DNA from: Paraburkholderia caballeronis | GTDB taxonomy: Bacteria > Pseudomonadota > Gammaproteobacteria > Burkholderiales > Burkholderiaceae | NCBI RefSeq assembly: GCF_900104845.1 | Contig: NZ_FNSR01000002.1 | Coordinates: 1,984,001 to 2,048,000 of the forward strand | Direction of reading: 5' to 3' | DNA: 64,000 nt | In this document: positions 33,487 to 42,313 of the stretch, piece by piece | How the letters are laid out: each line of letters opens with the position of its first letter | Position numbering within the stretch: the stretch's first letter is position 1 | Program-made: the position numbers and the translations under genes | Notes under the pieces: model-generated | The model's database searches: none | What the model was told of the DNA's origin: nothing | Seen by the model: the letters and a program-made list of their open reading frames with translations, nothing else

Positions 33487-34239
33487 ATGGCTTCCTTCGA
33501 CGAACTCCTTTCCGAAACGATCCGCACGCCGGGCCTGCTGGCCGCGAGCACGTCGCCCGACGAAGAGCGCAAGCTGTTCGAGAGCGAACATGTGCCGCCG
33601 CCCGTGCTGCTGCTCGCGGTCGCGCCGATCTCGTCGCGCGCGATCGACATGATCGTCGCGTTCGAGGTGAGCAGCGAGGCCGCGTACGACAAGCTGTACG
33701 TGCATCCGGTCTGGCCGAAGGGGCAGTCGGGCGTGACGATCGGCATCGGCTACGACATCGGCTACGTGAACGCGGACAGTCTCGCGAAGGACTGGACGCC
33801 CGGCATCGGCGCGAGCGCGGTCGCAATGCTGGCCCCCGCGTGCGGCAAGACCGGCGCGGCGGCGAACCAGATCCTGCCGCAATTGCAGGCGGTGTCCGTG
33901 CCGTTTTCGGTTGCGAACTCGGTGTTCGGGCAGACCGACATTCCGCGCTACACCGCGCGCACGCTCGCCGCGCTGCCGCCAGCCGCCGGGGACCTGTCGC
34001 CGGATTGCCTCGGCGCGCTCGTGTCGCTCGTGTACAACCGCGGCGCGTCGTTCAACGCGGCCGGCGACCGTTATCGCGAGATGCGCGCGATCCACGACGA
34101 CCTCCAGCAGCAGAACCTGAAGGACATTCCCGCGCAGATCCGTTCGATGAAGCGCCTGTGGGCGAACGATCCGAGCCTCGCGGGCCTCGTGCGCCGGCGC
34201 GAACTGGAGGCGGTGCTGTTCGAGCAGGGGCTCGCGTAG
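33487..34239 (+). CDS. Lysozyme-like (GH24-related) protein, first gene of the CHAT cassette
   Basis: A 250-aa protein. Around E60 the sequence reads IVAFEVSSEAAYDKLY, then after a short insert SGVTIGIGYDIGY (T84, D90), and later GALVSLVYNRGASF. This resembles the Glu...Thr catalytic layout and the S-x-x-x-N-x-G helix of T4-type lysozymes. There is no signal peptide, so if it cuts peptidoglycan it must be delivered by lysis or a secretion system, or be used inside the cell for something else. The gap to the next gene is 60 bases with a GAGGAGA element, so co-transcription is likely. Family assignment is moderate. Confidence 0.62.
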   Translation: MASFDELLSETIRTPGLLAASTSPDEERKLFESEHVPPPVLLLAVAPISSRAIDMIVAFEVSSEAAYDKLYVHPVWPKGQSGVTIGIGYDIGYVNADSLAKDWTPGIGASAVAMLAPACGKTGAAANQILPQLQAVSVPFSVANSVFGQTDIPRYTARTLAALPPAAGDLSPDCLGALVSLVYNRGASFNAAGDRYREMRAIHDDLQQQNLKDIPAQIRSMKRLWANDPSLAGLVRRRELEAVLFEQGLA

Positions 34240-34299
34240 CCGCGCACGGACGCGGCGCGCAGGCCGCCGCGCGAACGAACAAAAACGAGGAGACACGAC

Positions 34300-37200
34300 A
34301 TGCCGATACTCGACGTTCCCGGCAGCGACATCGCGTATTTCCTGATCCTGTTCGACAAGGACGGCAACGAGCGCGCGGAGGCGGACGGTTCCCTGACGAG
34401 CGGCGCGATCGCCGCGCGGCTTAATGATCGCGCGAATCCGGTCACCGACGTGTTCGTTTGCAGCCACGGCTGGCAGGGCGACGTGCCGGCCGCGATCGAT
34501 CAGTACAACCGCTGGATCGCGGCGATGGCCGGCTGCGGCGGCGACGTCGCCGCAATGCAGGCGCAGCGCGCGGGTTTCAATCCGATGGTGATCGGGCTGC
34601 ACTGGCCGAGCCTGCCGTGGGGCATGGAGACGGTGCCGGCCGGCGCGGGCGGTCTGCTCGGAATCGGCGGCGGCGCGTCGCCGGACGCGGACATCGACGC
34701 GCTAGCGGAGCAGTTCGGCGATACCGATGCCGACACGACCCGCGAAGCCTTGGGCCGGATCTTCGGCTATGCGCAGACGGCGACCGCGACGGCGCTGCCC
34801 GCCTCGGTTCTCGACGATTTCGCCGCGTTGTTCAACGCGTCCGGGCTGCGCACCGGCAGCGCGGGCGGACGGCCCGGCGCGGACCAGGACGGCTTCGACC
34901 CGCAGCAGATCGTGAACCGCGTCGCGAAGGACGAGGCCGCCGCCGCGAGCGCGGCCGGCGCGGCGGTGGCCGTCGCGGCGACGGCGGCGGCCGTGGCGAC
35001 CGGCACGCCCGGCACGGCCGGCACCGCGGCCGCGGCAACGACCGGGCTGCTCGGCATCGGCGACAAGATCCGGGACGCGGTGCTCGCGCCGCTGCGTCAA
35101 CTGTCGTTCTGGACCATGAAGGATCGCGCGCGCCGCTTCGGCGAAAGCGGCGCGCACGCGCTGCTGGTCGCGATGCAGGACGCCGCGCCGGCCGCGCGTT
35201 TTCATCTGATGGGGCATAGCTTCGGCTGCATCGTCGCGTCGGGAATGGTCGCGGGCGGCGGGGCCGTCGCGCTGCGCCGTCCGGTCGATTCGCTGATGCT
35301 CGTGCAGGGCGCGTTGTCGCTGTGGTCGTATGCGGACGACGTGCCGTTCGCGCCCGGCAAGCCCGGTTATTTCCAGCGCATCGTGATGAACGGGCTGGTG
35401 CGCGGGCCGATCGTCACGACGCGCTCGAAGTACGACACGGCGGTCGGCCGCTTTTATCCGCTCGGCGCGGCGGTGAAGGACCAGTACCTGCTCGGCGAAG
35501 GCAGTTTTCCGAAGTACGGCGGCGTCGGCGCGTTCGGGCTGCAGGGCGTCGCCCATGCGGTGGACCAGGCCATCGCGGCCAGCGGCGCGCCGTACGAGTT
35601 CGGCGCGGCCCGCGTGGTCAATCTCGAAGCGAGCGACGTGATCCGCAACGGCGACGGAGCGGCCGGCGCGCATAGCGACATCGCGCATCCGGAAGTCGCG
35701 CACGCGTTCTGGTCGGCCGCGCTCGCGGGCGACGCCGGGCAGGGGCGGACGCTTGCGGCGTCGGTCGATGGAGCGTTCGGGTTCGATGTGCCGGCAACGG
35801 TTGCGGTGCCGGTTGGGGTCGGCGCAGGGGCGGCTGCCGGCGTTGGCGCAGGCGGCACATTCGCTGGCGTGGGCAGCGGCCCGAAGCGCGGCGGCCTGCT
35901 CGGCATCGACGACGGGTCTGACGCGACAGCGGCTCCAGCGGCAGGCGGCGGTTTCGCATTCGAAGCGCCGCCCGCCGCCGCTGCTCCGCCACCGCCGCCG
36001 GCGGCAACACCGGCCACGCCGGCCGCTCCCAGCAGCGCATTCCAGCAGGCCGGCGTGGAAGGCCCGCCGCGCTGGATCAACGCGAGCTTCGACGACCTCG
36101 CGCCCGGCGATCCGCTCGTGAAGGGCAACTGGTACACGCTCGGCTTCGGCGTCGACGTGAAGCAGTTGCCGGCGTCGGCGGGCGCGTCGTCGCCGTTCGT
36201 CGAACAGGGCGTGTTCGCGCCGGACGCGCACGACGTCGTGCTGACCGTGCAGCTCGACACCGACGACTTCGACACGTCCGGCCACACCGCGCCGATGCGC
36301 GTGCCGCGCGCGGGCAAGGGCTACACGAAGGCGCGCTTCGACCTGTCGCCGCGCCACGACGGTCCGTGCGCGTTGACCGCGACGGTCCTGAAGGACGGCC
36401 AGTTCATCCAGCAACTGGCGCTGACGTTCGTCGCCGGCGCAGCCGGCGCGGGCGCGCAAACGGACGTCGAGACGCGCGGCCGCGCGCTCGGCGGCGTCGC
36501 GGTGTTGCAGCCGCGCGACCTGAGCCTGCAGATCTATCCAGCCGGCAACGGCTACGAATGCGTGTTGTGCGGCGCGGTCGCGACGCACGTGCGGCTGCCG
36601 GTGAACGCCGGCCTGATCGACGCGTACATCCGCGACGCGCGCAGCAACCTGATGCAGGTCGTGATGTACCAGGACCCGGCGAGCGGCTACGTGTTCCAGA
36701 GCGGCATCGACATTCCGCAGTCCGCGCTCGACGCGGCGTTGCCGGTGATGGCGCAGGCGGGCGCGCTGCTGATGATTACGCTGTTCGACGGCCCCGGCGC
36801 GGGCGACGACGTGCGCGCGGTCGGCAACGCGCTGCGCCAGCTCGGCACGCAGCCGGACGTCCGCCTGAAGATCCAGATCGTTGCGGAGACGCTGCCGGTG
36901 CCGTGGCCGCTGCTGTATCTCGGCGACGCGAGCGGCGCGGTGCCGCTCAGCTGGGACAACTTCCTCGGCATGCGCCACGTGATCGAGCAGATCCCGTTGC
37001 AGAATCCGATGACGGTGATGGAGCCGCAGATCGCGAGCGCGCCGAGCCTGAACGTGAGCCTCAATTTCCACGAGGGGATCGACGCGGCGATGGGGGTGGA
37101 CGTCGTCGCCGCGCAGCGCGCGTTCTGGAAGGGGCGCAGCGGCACGACGATCACGGACCGCACGAAGCGCGCGGACTTCATCAACGCGCTGCGGCAGGCC

Positions 37201-37770
37201 GAAACGCCGGACCAGATCCTGTACCTGTACTGCCATGCCGTGTCGACGAATCTGACCGATCCGGTCGGCCCCGGCGGATCGAAGCTCGAACTGACCGATC
37301 AACTGATCAGCCTGAACGACCTGAAGCTCGGCGCGCCGTCGTCCGCGCGGCTCGCGGGCAAGCCGCTCGTGTTCATCAACGCGTGCGAATCGGCGGAAAT
37401 GTCGCCGACGTTCTACGACGGTTTCGCGCCTTATTTCATGGACAAAGGCGCGCGCGGCGTGATCGGAACCGAATGCAAGACGCCCGCGCTGTTCGCAAAG
37501 GAATGGGCGCTGCGGTTCTTCGATCGTTTCCTCGGCGGCGAAACGCTCGGCGAAACGGTGCTCGCGCTGCGGCGCGAGTTCCTCGAACGGCATCGCAATC
37601 CGCTCGGCCTGCTGTACGCGGTGCATTGCGATGCGGACACGGCGATCCGGCCCGCGCTGCCGGGTGTCGCGGTGCCGGCGGCTACGACGGCTACGACGGG
37701 CGCGGCGGGCGCGGCGGGCGTGGCCACGGCGGCCGGCGCAACGGGTGTCGCCGGCGTGGCGGGAGGCTGA
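34300..37770 (+). CDS. Alpha/beta-hydrolase fused to a CHAT caspase-like domain
   Basis: A 1156-aa protein with two putative enzymes. The N-terminal region has a lipase/hydrolase layout: VFVCSHGWQGD near residue 50 and the nucleophile elbow GHSFG at 305-309 (Ser307), with a long Ala/Gly-rich insert between them. A low-complexity Ala/Pro linker lies at about 505-585. After a beta-rich middle part, the C-terminal domain fits CHAT peptidases: His979 in LYLYCHA and Cys1029 in FINACES, followed by GARGVIGTE and FFDRFLGGETLGETV. CHAT domains are caspase/separase-like cysteine proteases. The stop is 2 bases before the start of the next gene, so the two large proteins are made together. The substrate is unknown. 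Confidence 0.8.
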   Translation: MPILDVPGSDIAYFLILFDKDGNERAEADGSLTSGAIAARLNDRANPVTDVFVCSHGWQGDVPAAIDQYNRWIAAMAGCGGDVAAMQAQRAGFNPMVIGLHWPSLPWGMETVPAGAGGLLGIGGGASPDADIDALAEQFGDTDADTTREALGRIFGYAQTATATALPASVLDDFAALFNASGLRTGSAGGRPGADQDGFDPQQIVNRVAKDEAAAASAAGAAVAVAATAAAVATGTPGTAGTAAAATTGLLGIGDKIRDAVLAPLRQLSFWTMKDRARRFGESGAHALLVAMQDAAPAARFHLMGHSFGCIVASGMVAGGGAVALRRPVDSLMLVQGALSLWSYADDVPFAPGKPGYFQRIVMNGLVRGPIVTTRSKYDTAVGRFYPLGAAVKDQYLLGEGSFPKYGGVGAFGLQGVAHAVDQAIAASGAPYEFGAARVVNLEASDVIRNGDGAAGAHSDIAHPEVAHAFWSAALAGDAGQGRTLAASVDGAFGFDVPATVAVPVGVGAGAAAGVGAGGTFAGVGSGPKRGGLLGIDDGSDATAAPAAGGGFAFEAPPAAAAPPPPPAATPATPAAPSSAFQQAGVEGPPRWINASFDDLAPGDPLVKGNWYTLGFGVDVKQLPASAGASSPFVEQGVFAPDAHDVVLTVQLDTDDFDTSGHTAPMRVPRAGKGYTKARFDLSPRHDGPCALTATVLKDGQFIQQLALTFVAGAAGAGAQTDVETRGRALGGVAVLQPRDLSLQIYPAGNGYECVLCGAVATHVRLPVNAGLIDAYIRDARSNLMQVVMYQDPASGYVFQSGIDIPQSALDAALPVMAQAGALLMITLFDGPGAGDDVRAVGNALRQLGTQPDVRLKIQIVAETLPVPWPLLYLGDASGAVPLSWDNFLGMRHVIEQIPLQNPMTVMEPQIASAPSLNVSLNFHEGIDAAMGVDVVAAQRAFWKGRSGTTITDRTKRADFINALRQAETPDQILYLYCHAVSTNLTDPVGPGGSKLELTDQLISLNDLKLGAPSSARLAGKPLVFINACESAEMSPTFYDGFAPYFMDKGARGVIGTECKTPALFAKEWALRFFDRFLGGETLGETVLALRREFLERHRNPLGLLYAVHCDADTAIRPALPGVAVPAATTATTGAAGAAGVATAAGATGVAGVAGG

Positions 37771-37772
37771 GC

Positions 37773-40700
37773 GTGGACGTCCAGCAAGACGCGGCGCAGT
37801 CCGCCGGGGCGGGCGGCACGGGCGCGGAAAGCGACGCGGACGTCGCGGGCGCGGCCGACCTCGCGGCCGAATCGTCAGACGCGAAAGGCGTGACCGACGT
37901 CGGCGTCGCGCCTTCGATGCGGGCCGAAGCGCCGCCGTCGTCCGCCGAATCCATCGAGATTGAAACCGCGACCGCCGCCGCTTCGGCCACCACGCTCCCC
38001 GCCCCGACTCGCGGGCTGTCGCTTGGCCAGACCAGACCCGCCGGCGCGTCCGCCGACCGCGGCGCGCCGCTGAAGGTCGAGGTCGTCAACGCGAACCTGC
38101 GTTTCGTCGAGGAGCCGGTGCTCGTCGGCCACTATCGCGGCAGCGTGCTCGCCGGCGCGGAAGCGGTGCTCGACTGGCTGCTAGGCAGCGCGATGAGCAC
38201 GTCGATCCGGCTCGGCCGTTATCCGCAGGAACTGAAGGCGCAGCAGATCTTCGTGAACGCGCCGGTCGATCGCACCAATCCGCTGCGCGACGTGCCGCGC
38301 CCGAAAGGCGTCGTGGTCGCCGGCCTCGGCGACGAAGGGCATCTGCGCGTGAGCGGGCTCGCGACCGCCGTGCGGCTTGGCGTGATCGCGTGGGCGCAGC
38401 ATCTCGCGGAGGCCGCGCGCACGCTCGACGGCACGCCGCCGCCGCCGCCGTTCGAACTCGCGGCGACGCTGATCGGCAGCGGCGGCACCGGCATGACGCC
38501 GGGCCTCGCCGCGCGTTCGGTCGCGGAAGGCGTGTACGAGGCCAACCGGCTGCTGAAGGCGGCCGGCTGGCCGCAGGTGGAGCAACTGAGTCTGGTCGAA
38601 CTGTTTCTCGACCGCGCGACCGAGGCGTGGCGCTCGCTGCAACTGTTGAGCAAGACGTCGCCGGGCTGCTACGAGGTGCGCGGCTACGTGCGCGGCGGGC
38701 CGGGCGCGCTGCTGCGGCCGCTCGATTCGAGTTATCGCGGCGCGGACTTCGACCTCTTCACCGCGTCGACGCAGATCGACGAGGACGGCGGCGCGTCGAT
38801 CGTCTATACGCTCGACACGCGCCGCGCGCGCACCGAAGTGCGCGCGGTCGCCGCGCAGGGGCGGCTGTTGCAGGAACTGGTCAGCGTCGCGTCGTCGAAC
38901 ACCGGCAACGACGACAGCATCGGCCGCACGCTGTTCAAGCTGCTGGTGCCGGTCGAGATGCGGCCGTTCCTCGACGGCGCGAGCGAGATGCAGCTCGAAC
39001 TCGACGCGGGCACGGCCGGCATTCCGTGGGAACTGCTCGACAGCCGCCGCGACGCGGACAGCGCCGGCGGCGATCACAAGCCATGGGCGATCCGCGCGAA
39101 GCTGCTGCGCAAGCTGCGCACCCAGGAGTTCCGCCGCCAGGTGGACGAGACCGGCCGCCGCGCGCCGATCCTGCTGATCGGCGACCCGTCGTCGGACGAT
39201 CCGCGTTATCCGCTGCTGCCCGGCGCGCGGCGCGAAGTGCGCGAGGTCGCGGCGCTGTTGCAGGGCAGCCTGGGCAACACGCGCGGCGTGACCGCGCTGG
39301 TCGGCGCGACCGACACCGAACGCGGGCCGGACGCGCGGCAGATCGTCGTGAGGCTGCTCGACAACGACTGGAGCGTGGTGCACATCGCCGGGCATGGACA
39401 GCCGGCGATGGATCGCGCGGCGGCCGCGGCCGTCGCCGCGAACCGCGCGGTGGCGGCGGCCGCGGCCGCGCGTGGCGGCGGCGCGTTCGTCGGCGGCGCG
39501 GGCGCGATGAACGGCGCGGCGTTCAACGGCGGTGCGAATGCGGCGGCCGGCGCGGCGCTCAACGGCGCGAACGGCGGCGGCCAGGGAGCGGGTCCATACG
39601 GATCCTACGGACCGTATGGACCCTACAGTCCTTACGGCGGCTACGGCCTGCAAGCCACGCCGGAGACCGCGTCGCGCGCGGGCGGCGTCGTGCTGTCGAA
39701 CGGCACGTTCCTCGGCGCGGACGAATTCGCGAAGATGCAGCGCGTGCCGGAACTCGTGTTCATCAACTGCTGTTATCTCGCGCGCAGCGATCCGGGGAGC
39801 CTGCTGAACGCGGAGCCGCCGCCGTCGATCCATCGGCCGTATTTCGCGGCGAGCGTCGCCGACGCGCTGATCCGGATCGGCGTGCGCTGCGTCGTTGCGG
39901 CGGGCTGGGCCGTGGACGACGACGCGGCGTCGAAGTTCGCGACGAGTTTCTATCGTGCGCTGCTCGACGGGCGGCGTTTCGTCGATGCGGTCGCGGTCGC
40001 GCGCGAGGCCGCGTGGACGCCGGCGAACAACACGTGGGCCGCGTACCAGTGTTACGGCGACCCGGACTGGTGCCTGCACGAGCGGACCGGACCCGACGAG
40101 TCGCAGGCCGACGAGCACGCGCAGCGCGACGACGACGCGGCGCTCGCCGCCGACTACGCGTGCATTGCCTCGTCGCACGGGCTGCTGATCGCGCTCGAAC
40201 AGATCCAGACCGAACTGCGCGTGAACAGCGCGGACGTCGCCGCGTCGGTGCGGCGCCTGCGGTTCCTGCATCGCAACTATGCGACGACGCCGCCGTACTG
40301 GGGGCGCATGGGCGCGGTCGCCGAGGCGTTCGCGACCGCGTGGAAGGAGGCCGGCTCGCTCGAACAGGCGGTCGAGTTCTATCGGCAGGCGCTCGCCGCG
40401 AACGACTGCACCGCGACGATGTACGCGGCCGAGCAACTGATCCGCAGCCAGGTGCGGCTCGCGTTGCAGCGCGTGCGGACGGCGTCCGCGAGCGGGTCGG
40501 CCGCGCTGCTGCAACCGGCCGTCGATGCCGCGCGCAAGCTGCTGTGCGCGGCGTTGGCGAGCCTCGCGCAACTGGTCGCGATGTTTCCGACGATGGACCG
40601 GCTGTCGTTATGCGGCGCGGTCAGCAAGCGGCTCGCGATGATCGAGCGCCATGCCGGCTGCCGCGACGCGGAGGTCGCCGCGATCGCGCAGGCGATGGGC

Positions 40701-41156
40701 CACTATCAGGCCGCCGAGGCGGCCGGCGTCGCGAGCGACAACGGCGACGTGTATTACGTGCGGATCAACCGCTGCGCGGCGGAGCTGGTTTCGCACCTCG
40801 CGGCGGCGCAGGCGGGCGACTACGCGGCGGACTGGACGCGGATCGTCGATGCGCTGCCGGAGCGCGTGAGCGCGGAGCCGGATTTCTGGAGCCGCGCGGC
40901 GCGCAGCGAAGTGTGGATCTTCCAGTGCGTCGCGGAGCGCACCCTTGCGCTGAACAGCGCGCTGATCGCGCTGGATCTGATGCAACTGCAACGGCGGCTG
41001 CCCGCGGCCGCGTACTGGATGTCCGTGTACGACCACTGCGACTTCGTGCTGTCCGAATACGCGCGGCGCGCGGAGCCGCCCGAGGCGGACGCCGCGCGCT
41101 CGCTGCTCGCGAACCTCGAAGCGTGGGCGGCGCCGGTGCCGGTCGGCGGCGCGTGA
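37773..41156 (+). CDS. Second CHAT-domain protein with helical C-terminal region
   Basis: An 1127-aa protein. The GTG at 37773 is chosen because GGAGG sits 6 bases upstream. The first 70 residues are low-complexity Ala/Ser/Glu. The middle contains a CHAT domain with His541 in VVHIAGHG and Cys667 in FINCCYL, and MQLELDAGTAGIPWELL, the conserved CHAT entry motif. Between the catalytic residues lies an unusual insert of roughly 85 residues, rich in Ala, Gly, Asn and then Gly-Pro-Tyr repeats (about 550-640). After residue 770 the protein is helical and TPR-like (AVEFYRQALAAN). It is likely the partner protease of the upstream hydrolase-CHAT protein. Confidence 0.8.
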   Translation: MDVQQDAAQSAGAGGTGAESDADVAGAADLAAESSDAKGVTDVGVAPSMRAEAPPSSAESIEIETATAAASATTLPAPTRGLSLGQTRPAGASADRGAPLKVEVVNANLRFVEEPVLVGHYRGSVLAGAEAVLDWLLGSAMSTSIRLGRYPQELKAQQIFVNAPVDRTNPLRDVPRPKGVVVAGLGDEGHLRVSGLATAVRLGVIAWAQHLAEAARTLDGTPPPPPFELAATLIGSGGTGMTPGLAARSVAEGVYEANRLLKAAGWPQVEQLSLVELFLDRATEAWRSLQLLSKTSPGCYEVRGYVRGGPGALLRPLDSSYRGADFDLFTASTQIDEDGGASIVYTLDTRRARTEVRAVAAQGRLLQELVSVASSNTGNDDSIGRTLFKLLVPVEMRPFLDGASEMQLELDAGTAGIPWELLDSRRDADSAGGDHKPWAIRAKLLRKLRTQEFRRQVDETGRRAPILLIGDPSSDDPRYPLLPGARREVREVAALLQGSLGNTRGVTALVGATDTERGPDARQIVVRLLDNDWSVVHIAGHGQPAMDRAAAAAVAANRAVAAAAAARGGGAFVGGAGAMNGAAFNGGANAAAGAALNGANGGGQGAGPYGSYGPYGPYSPYGGYGLQATPETASRAGGVVLSNGTFLGADEFAKMQRVPELVFINCCYLARSDPGSLLNAEPPPSIHRPYFAASVADALIRIGVRCVVAAGWAVDDDAASKFATSFYRALLDGRRFVDAVAVAREAAWTPANNTWAAYQCYGDPDWCLHERTGPDESQADEHAQRDDDAALAADYACIASSHGLLIALEQIQTELRVNSADVAASVRRLRFLHRNYATTPPYWGRMGAVAEAFATAWKEAGSLEQAVEFYRQALAANDCTATMYAAEQLIRSQVRLALQRVRTASASGSAALLQPAVDAARKLLCAALASLAQLVAMFPTMDRLSLCGAVSKRLAMIERHAGCRDAEVAAIAQAMGHYQAAEAAGVASDNGDVYYVRINRCAAELVSHLAAAQAGDYAADWTRIVDALPERVSAEPDFWSRAARSEVWIFQCVAERTLALNSALIALDLMQLQRRLPAAAYWMSVYDHCDFVLSEYARRAEPPEADAARSLLANLEAWAAPVPVGGA

Positions 41157-41194
41157 CCGTTCGAGCGGCGCGTTGACGACCGGCCCGCGCACGC

Positions 41195-41974
41195 TCACAG
41201 GTCCGGCAACTGGCTGATGTACGCCTTGCTGTGTTGCGCGACGCGGTTGCTCAGGTCCGGTTCGAGCGAGTCGAGTATCGTCACGTCGATGTCCGCGCTC
41301 GACGCGTAATGCGAGAACTGCACGTCCTGTTTTTTCGCGCGGAAGAACAGCACCTGCGTGCTCGCGGCGGTGCCTTTTAATACGAATGCCATGATCGACA
41401 CGACGAAGCGGCCGTCCGGCGACTGTTCCGCGAGCGCGACCTGGAAGTTCGACGCGTTCACCGTGCGCGTCTCGCGATCGAAGATCGTGATCCACGGCTT
41501 GCCGGTGTCCAGGCCGGACAGCGCGTCGAGCGTCGTGCCGATCAGCTTCAGCGCGGTCAGCGCGCCGCCGCCGAGCAGCGACGTCGCGATCGACAGCACC
41601 GCGTCGTGCGTCTCGAACTCGGTGCCGCTGTCGACGGCCTGCGTGGTGCTCGTCGTCTCGACGAGCCAGCCGATGTTCGCGAGCACCGACGTGTATTGCC
41701 TGTACCACGCGTCGAGGTCGCTCGCGTCCGGCACGTTGCGCCGCGCGACGAGTTGCGCGAGGAGCAGCGAATTCGTCACCGACTGCCGGCGCTCGGGCGG
41801 CACCCCTTGCGCGAACGTCACGACTCCCGAGCCGACCACGACCGCCTGGTCCTTGCCGGCGTCGAACGACGGGCCGGACGCGTCGAGCAGCAGCGGCGCA
41901 TGCGCGTGATCCACCGGGGGAAGCTGCAAGTCGAGCAGATAAACCCGGGCAGAATTCAACGTGGCGGTCGGCAT
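41195..41974 (-). CDS. Unknown protein converging on the CHAT cassette
   Basis: A 259-aa protein that I do not recognise. It has no signal peptide. Features seen: a Thr/Ser-rich centre with a glycine-rich hydrophobic stretch (SLLGGGALTALKLIGTTLDAL, about residues 130-150), then an even beta-like C-terminal half (WITIFDRETRTVNASNFQVALAEQ; FVVSIMAFVLKG; TQVLFFRAKK). It ends 38 bases from the second CHAT gene, tail to tail. By position it could be a protease substrate or a membrane-acting effector such as those paired with caspase-like proteases. It lacks an N-terminal cysteine, which argues against a typical bacterial gasdermin. Function remains open. Confidence 0.7.
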   Translation of the reverse strand: MPTATLNSARVYLLDLQLPPVDHAHAPLLLDASGPSFDAGKDQAVVVGSGVVTFAQGVPPERRQSVTNSLLLAQLVARRNVPDASDLDAWYRQYTSVLANIGWLVETTSTTQAVDSGTEFETHDAVLSIATSLLGGGALTALKLIGTTLDALSGLDTGKPWITIFDRETRTVNASNFQVALAEQSPDGRFVVSIMAFVLKGTAASTQVLFFRAKKQDVQFSHYASSADIDVTILDSLEPDLSNRVAQHSKAYISQLPDL

Positions 41975-42227
41975 CGCAGGTCTCCTTTCGTGGCGTTATC
42001 GCTTCATGGTAGGACAACGCCGGAGATAACGGAGCATGGATGCGCGTGTTAAATCGATTTCACGCGCCGACTGCAGTTTGTGCAAACATTCGATACCGAA
42101 CGTTGGTGCCGACCATCCGGACAGGATATTGAAAAATAGATGGAGATCCTAAGCAATTGCCGTGATGCGACCCTACCGGTCGAGATTCATAACGTTGTCC
42201 ATACAAGCGGCGCGCGGCGTTTCCGTC

Positions 42228-42254
42228 TCAAGTTGACGCGGCGATTGCCGTAAA
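42228..42254 (+). promoter_or_regulatory. Candidate sigma-28 (FliA) promoter of the first chemoreceptor gene
   Basis: TCAAGTTG (42228-42235), exactly 11 bases, then GCCGTAAA (42247-42254). The enteric flagellar consensus is TAAAGTTT-N11-GCCGATAA. The match in both boxes and the spacing, about 60 bases before a chemoreceptor start, make a flagellar-class promoter likely. The rest of the 339-base gap (41975-42313) shows nothing I can support. Confidence 0.72.
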
Positions 42255-42313
42255 CCCGAAGGTGTCACGACGTTTTCCCATCCTGCCTTCAACTGCCTTG
42301 CGAAGTATCCCTC

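Noticed and set aside
34702-37626. 974-aa minus-strand open frame opposite the hydrolase-CHAT gene
   Set aside because: Arg/His-rich shadow without motifs; the plus-strand gene has catalytic signatures and a binding site.
41195-41974. Bacterial gasdermin next to CHAT proteases
   Set aside because: No N-terminal cysteine and no recognisable gasdermin pattern; kept as an unknown.
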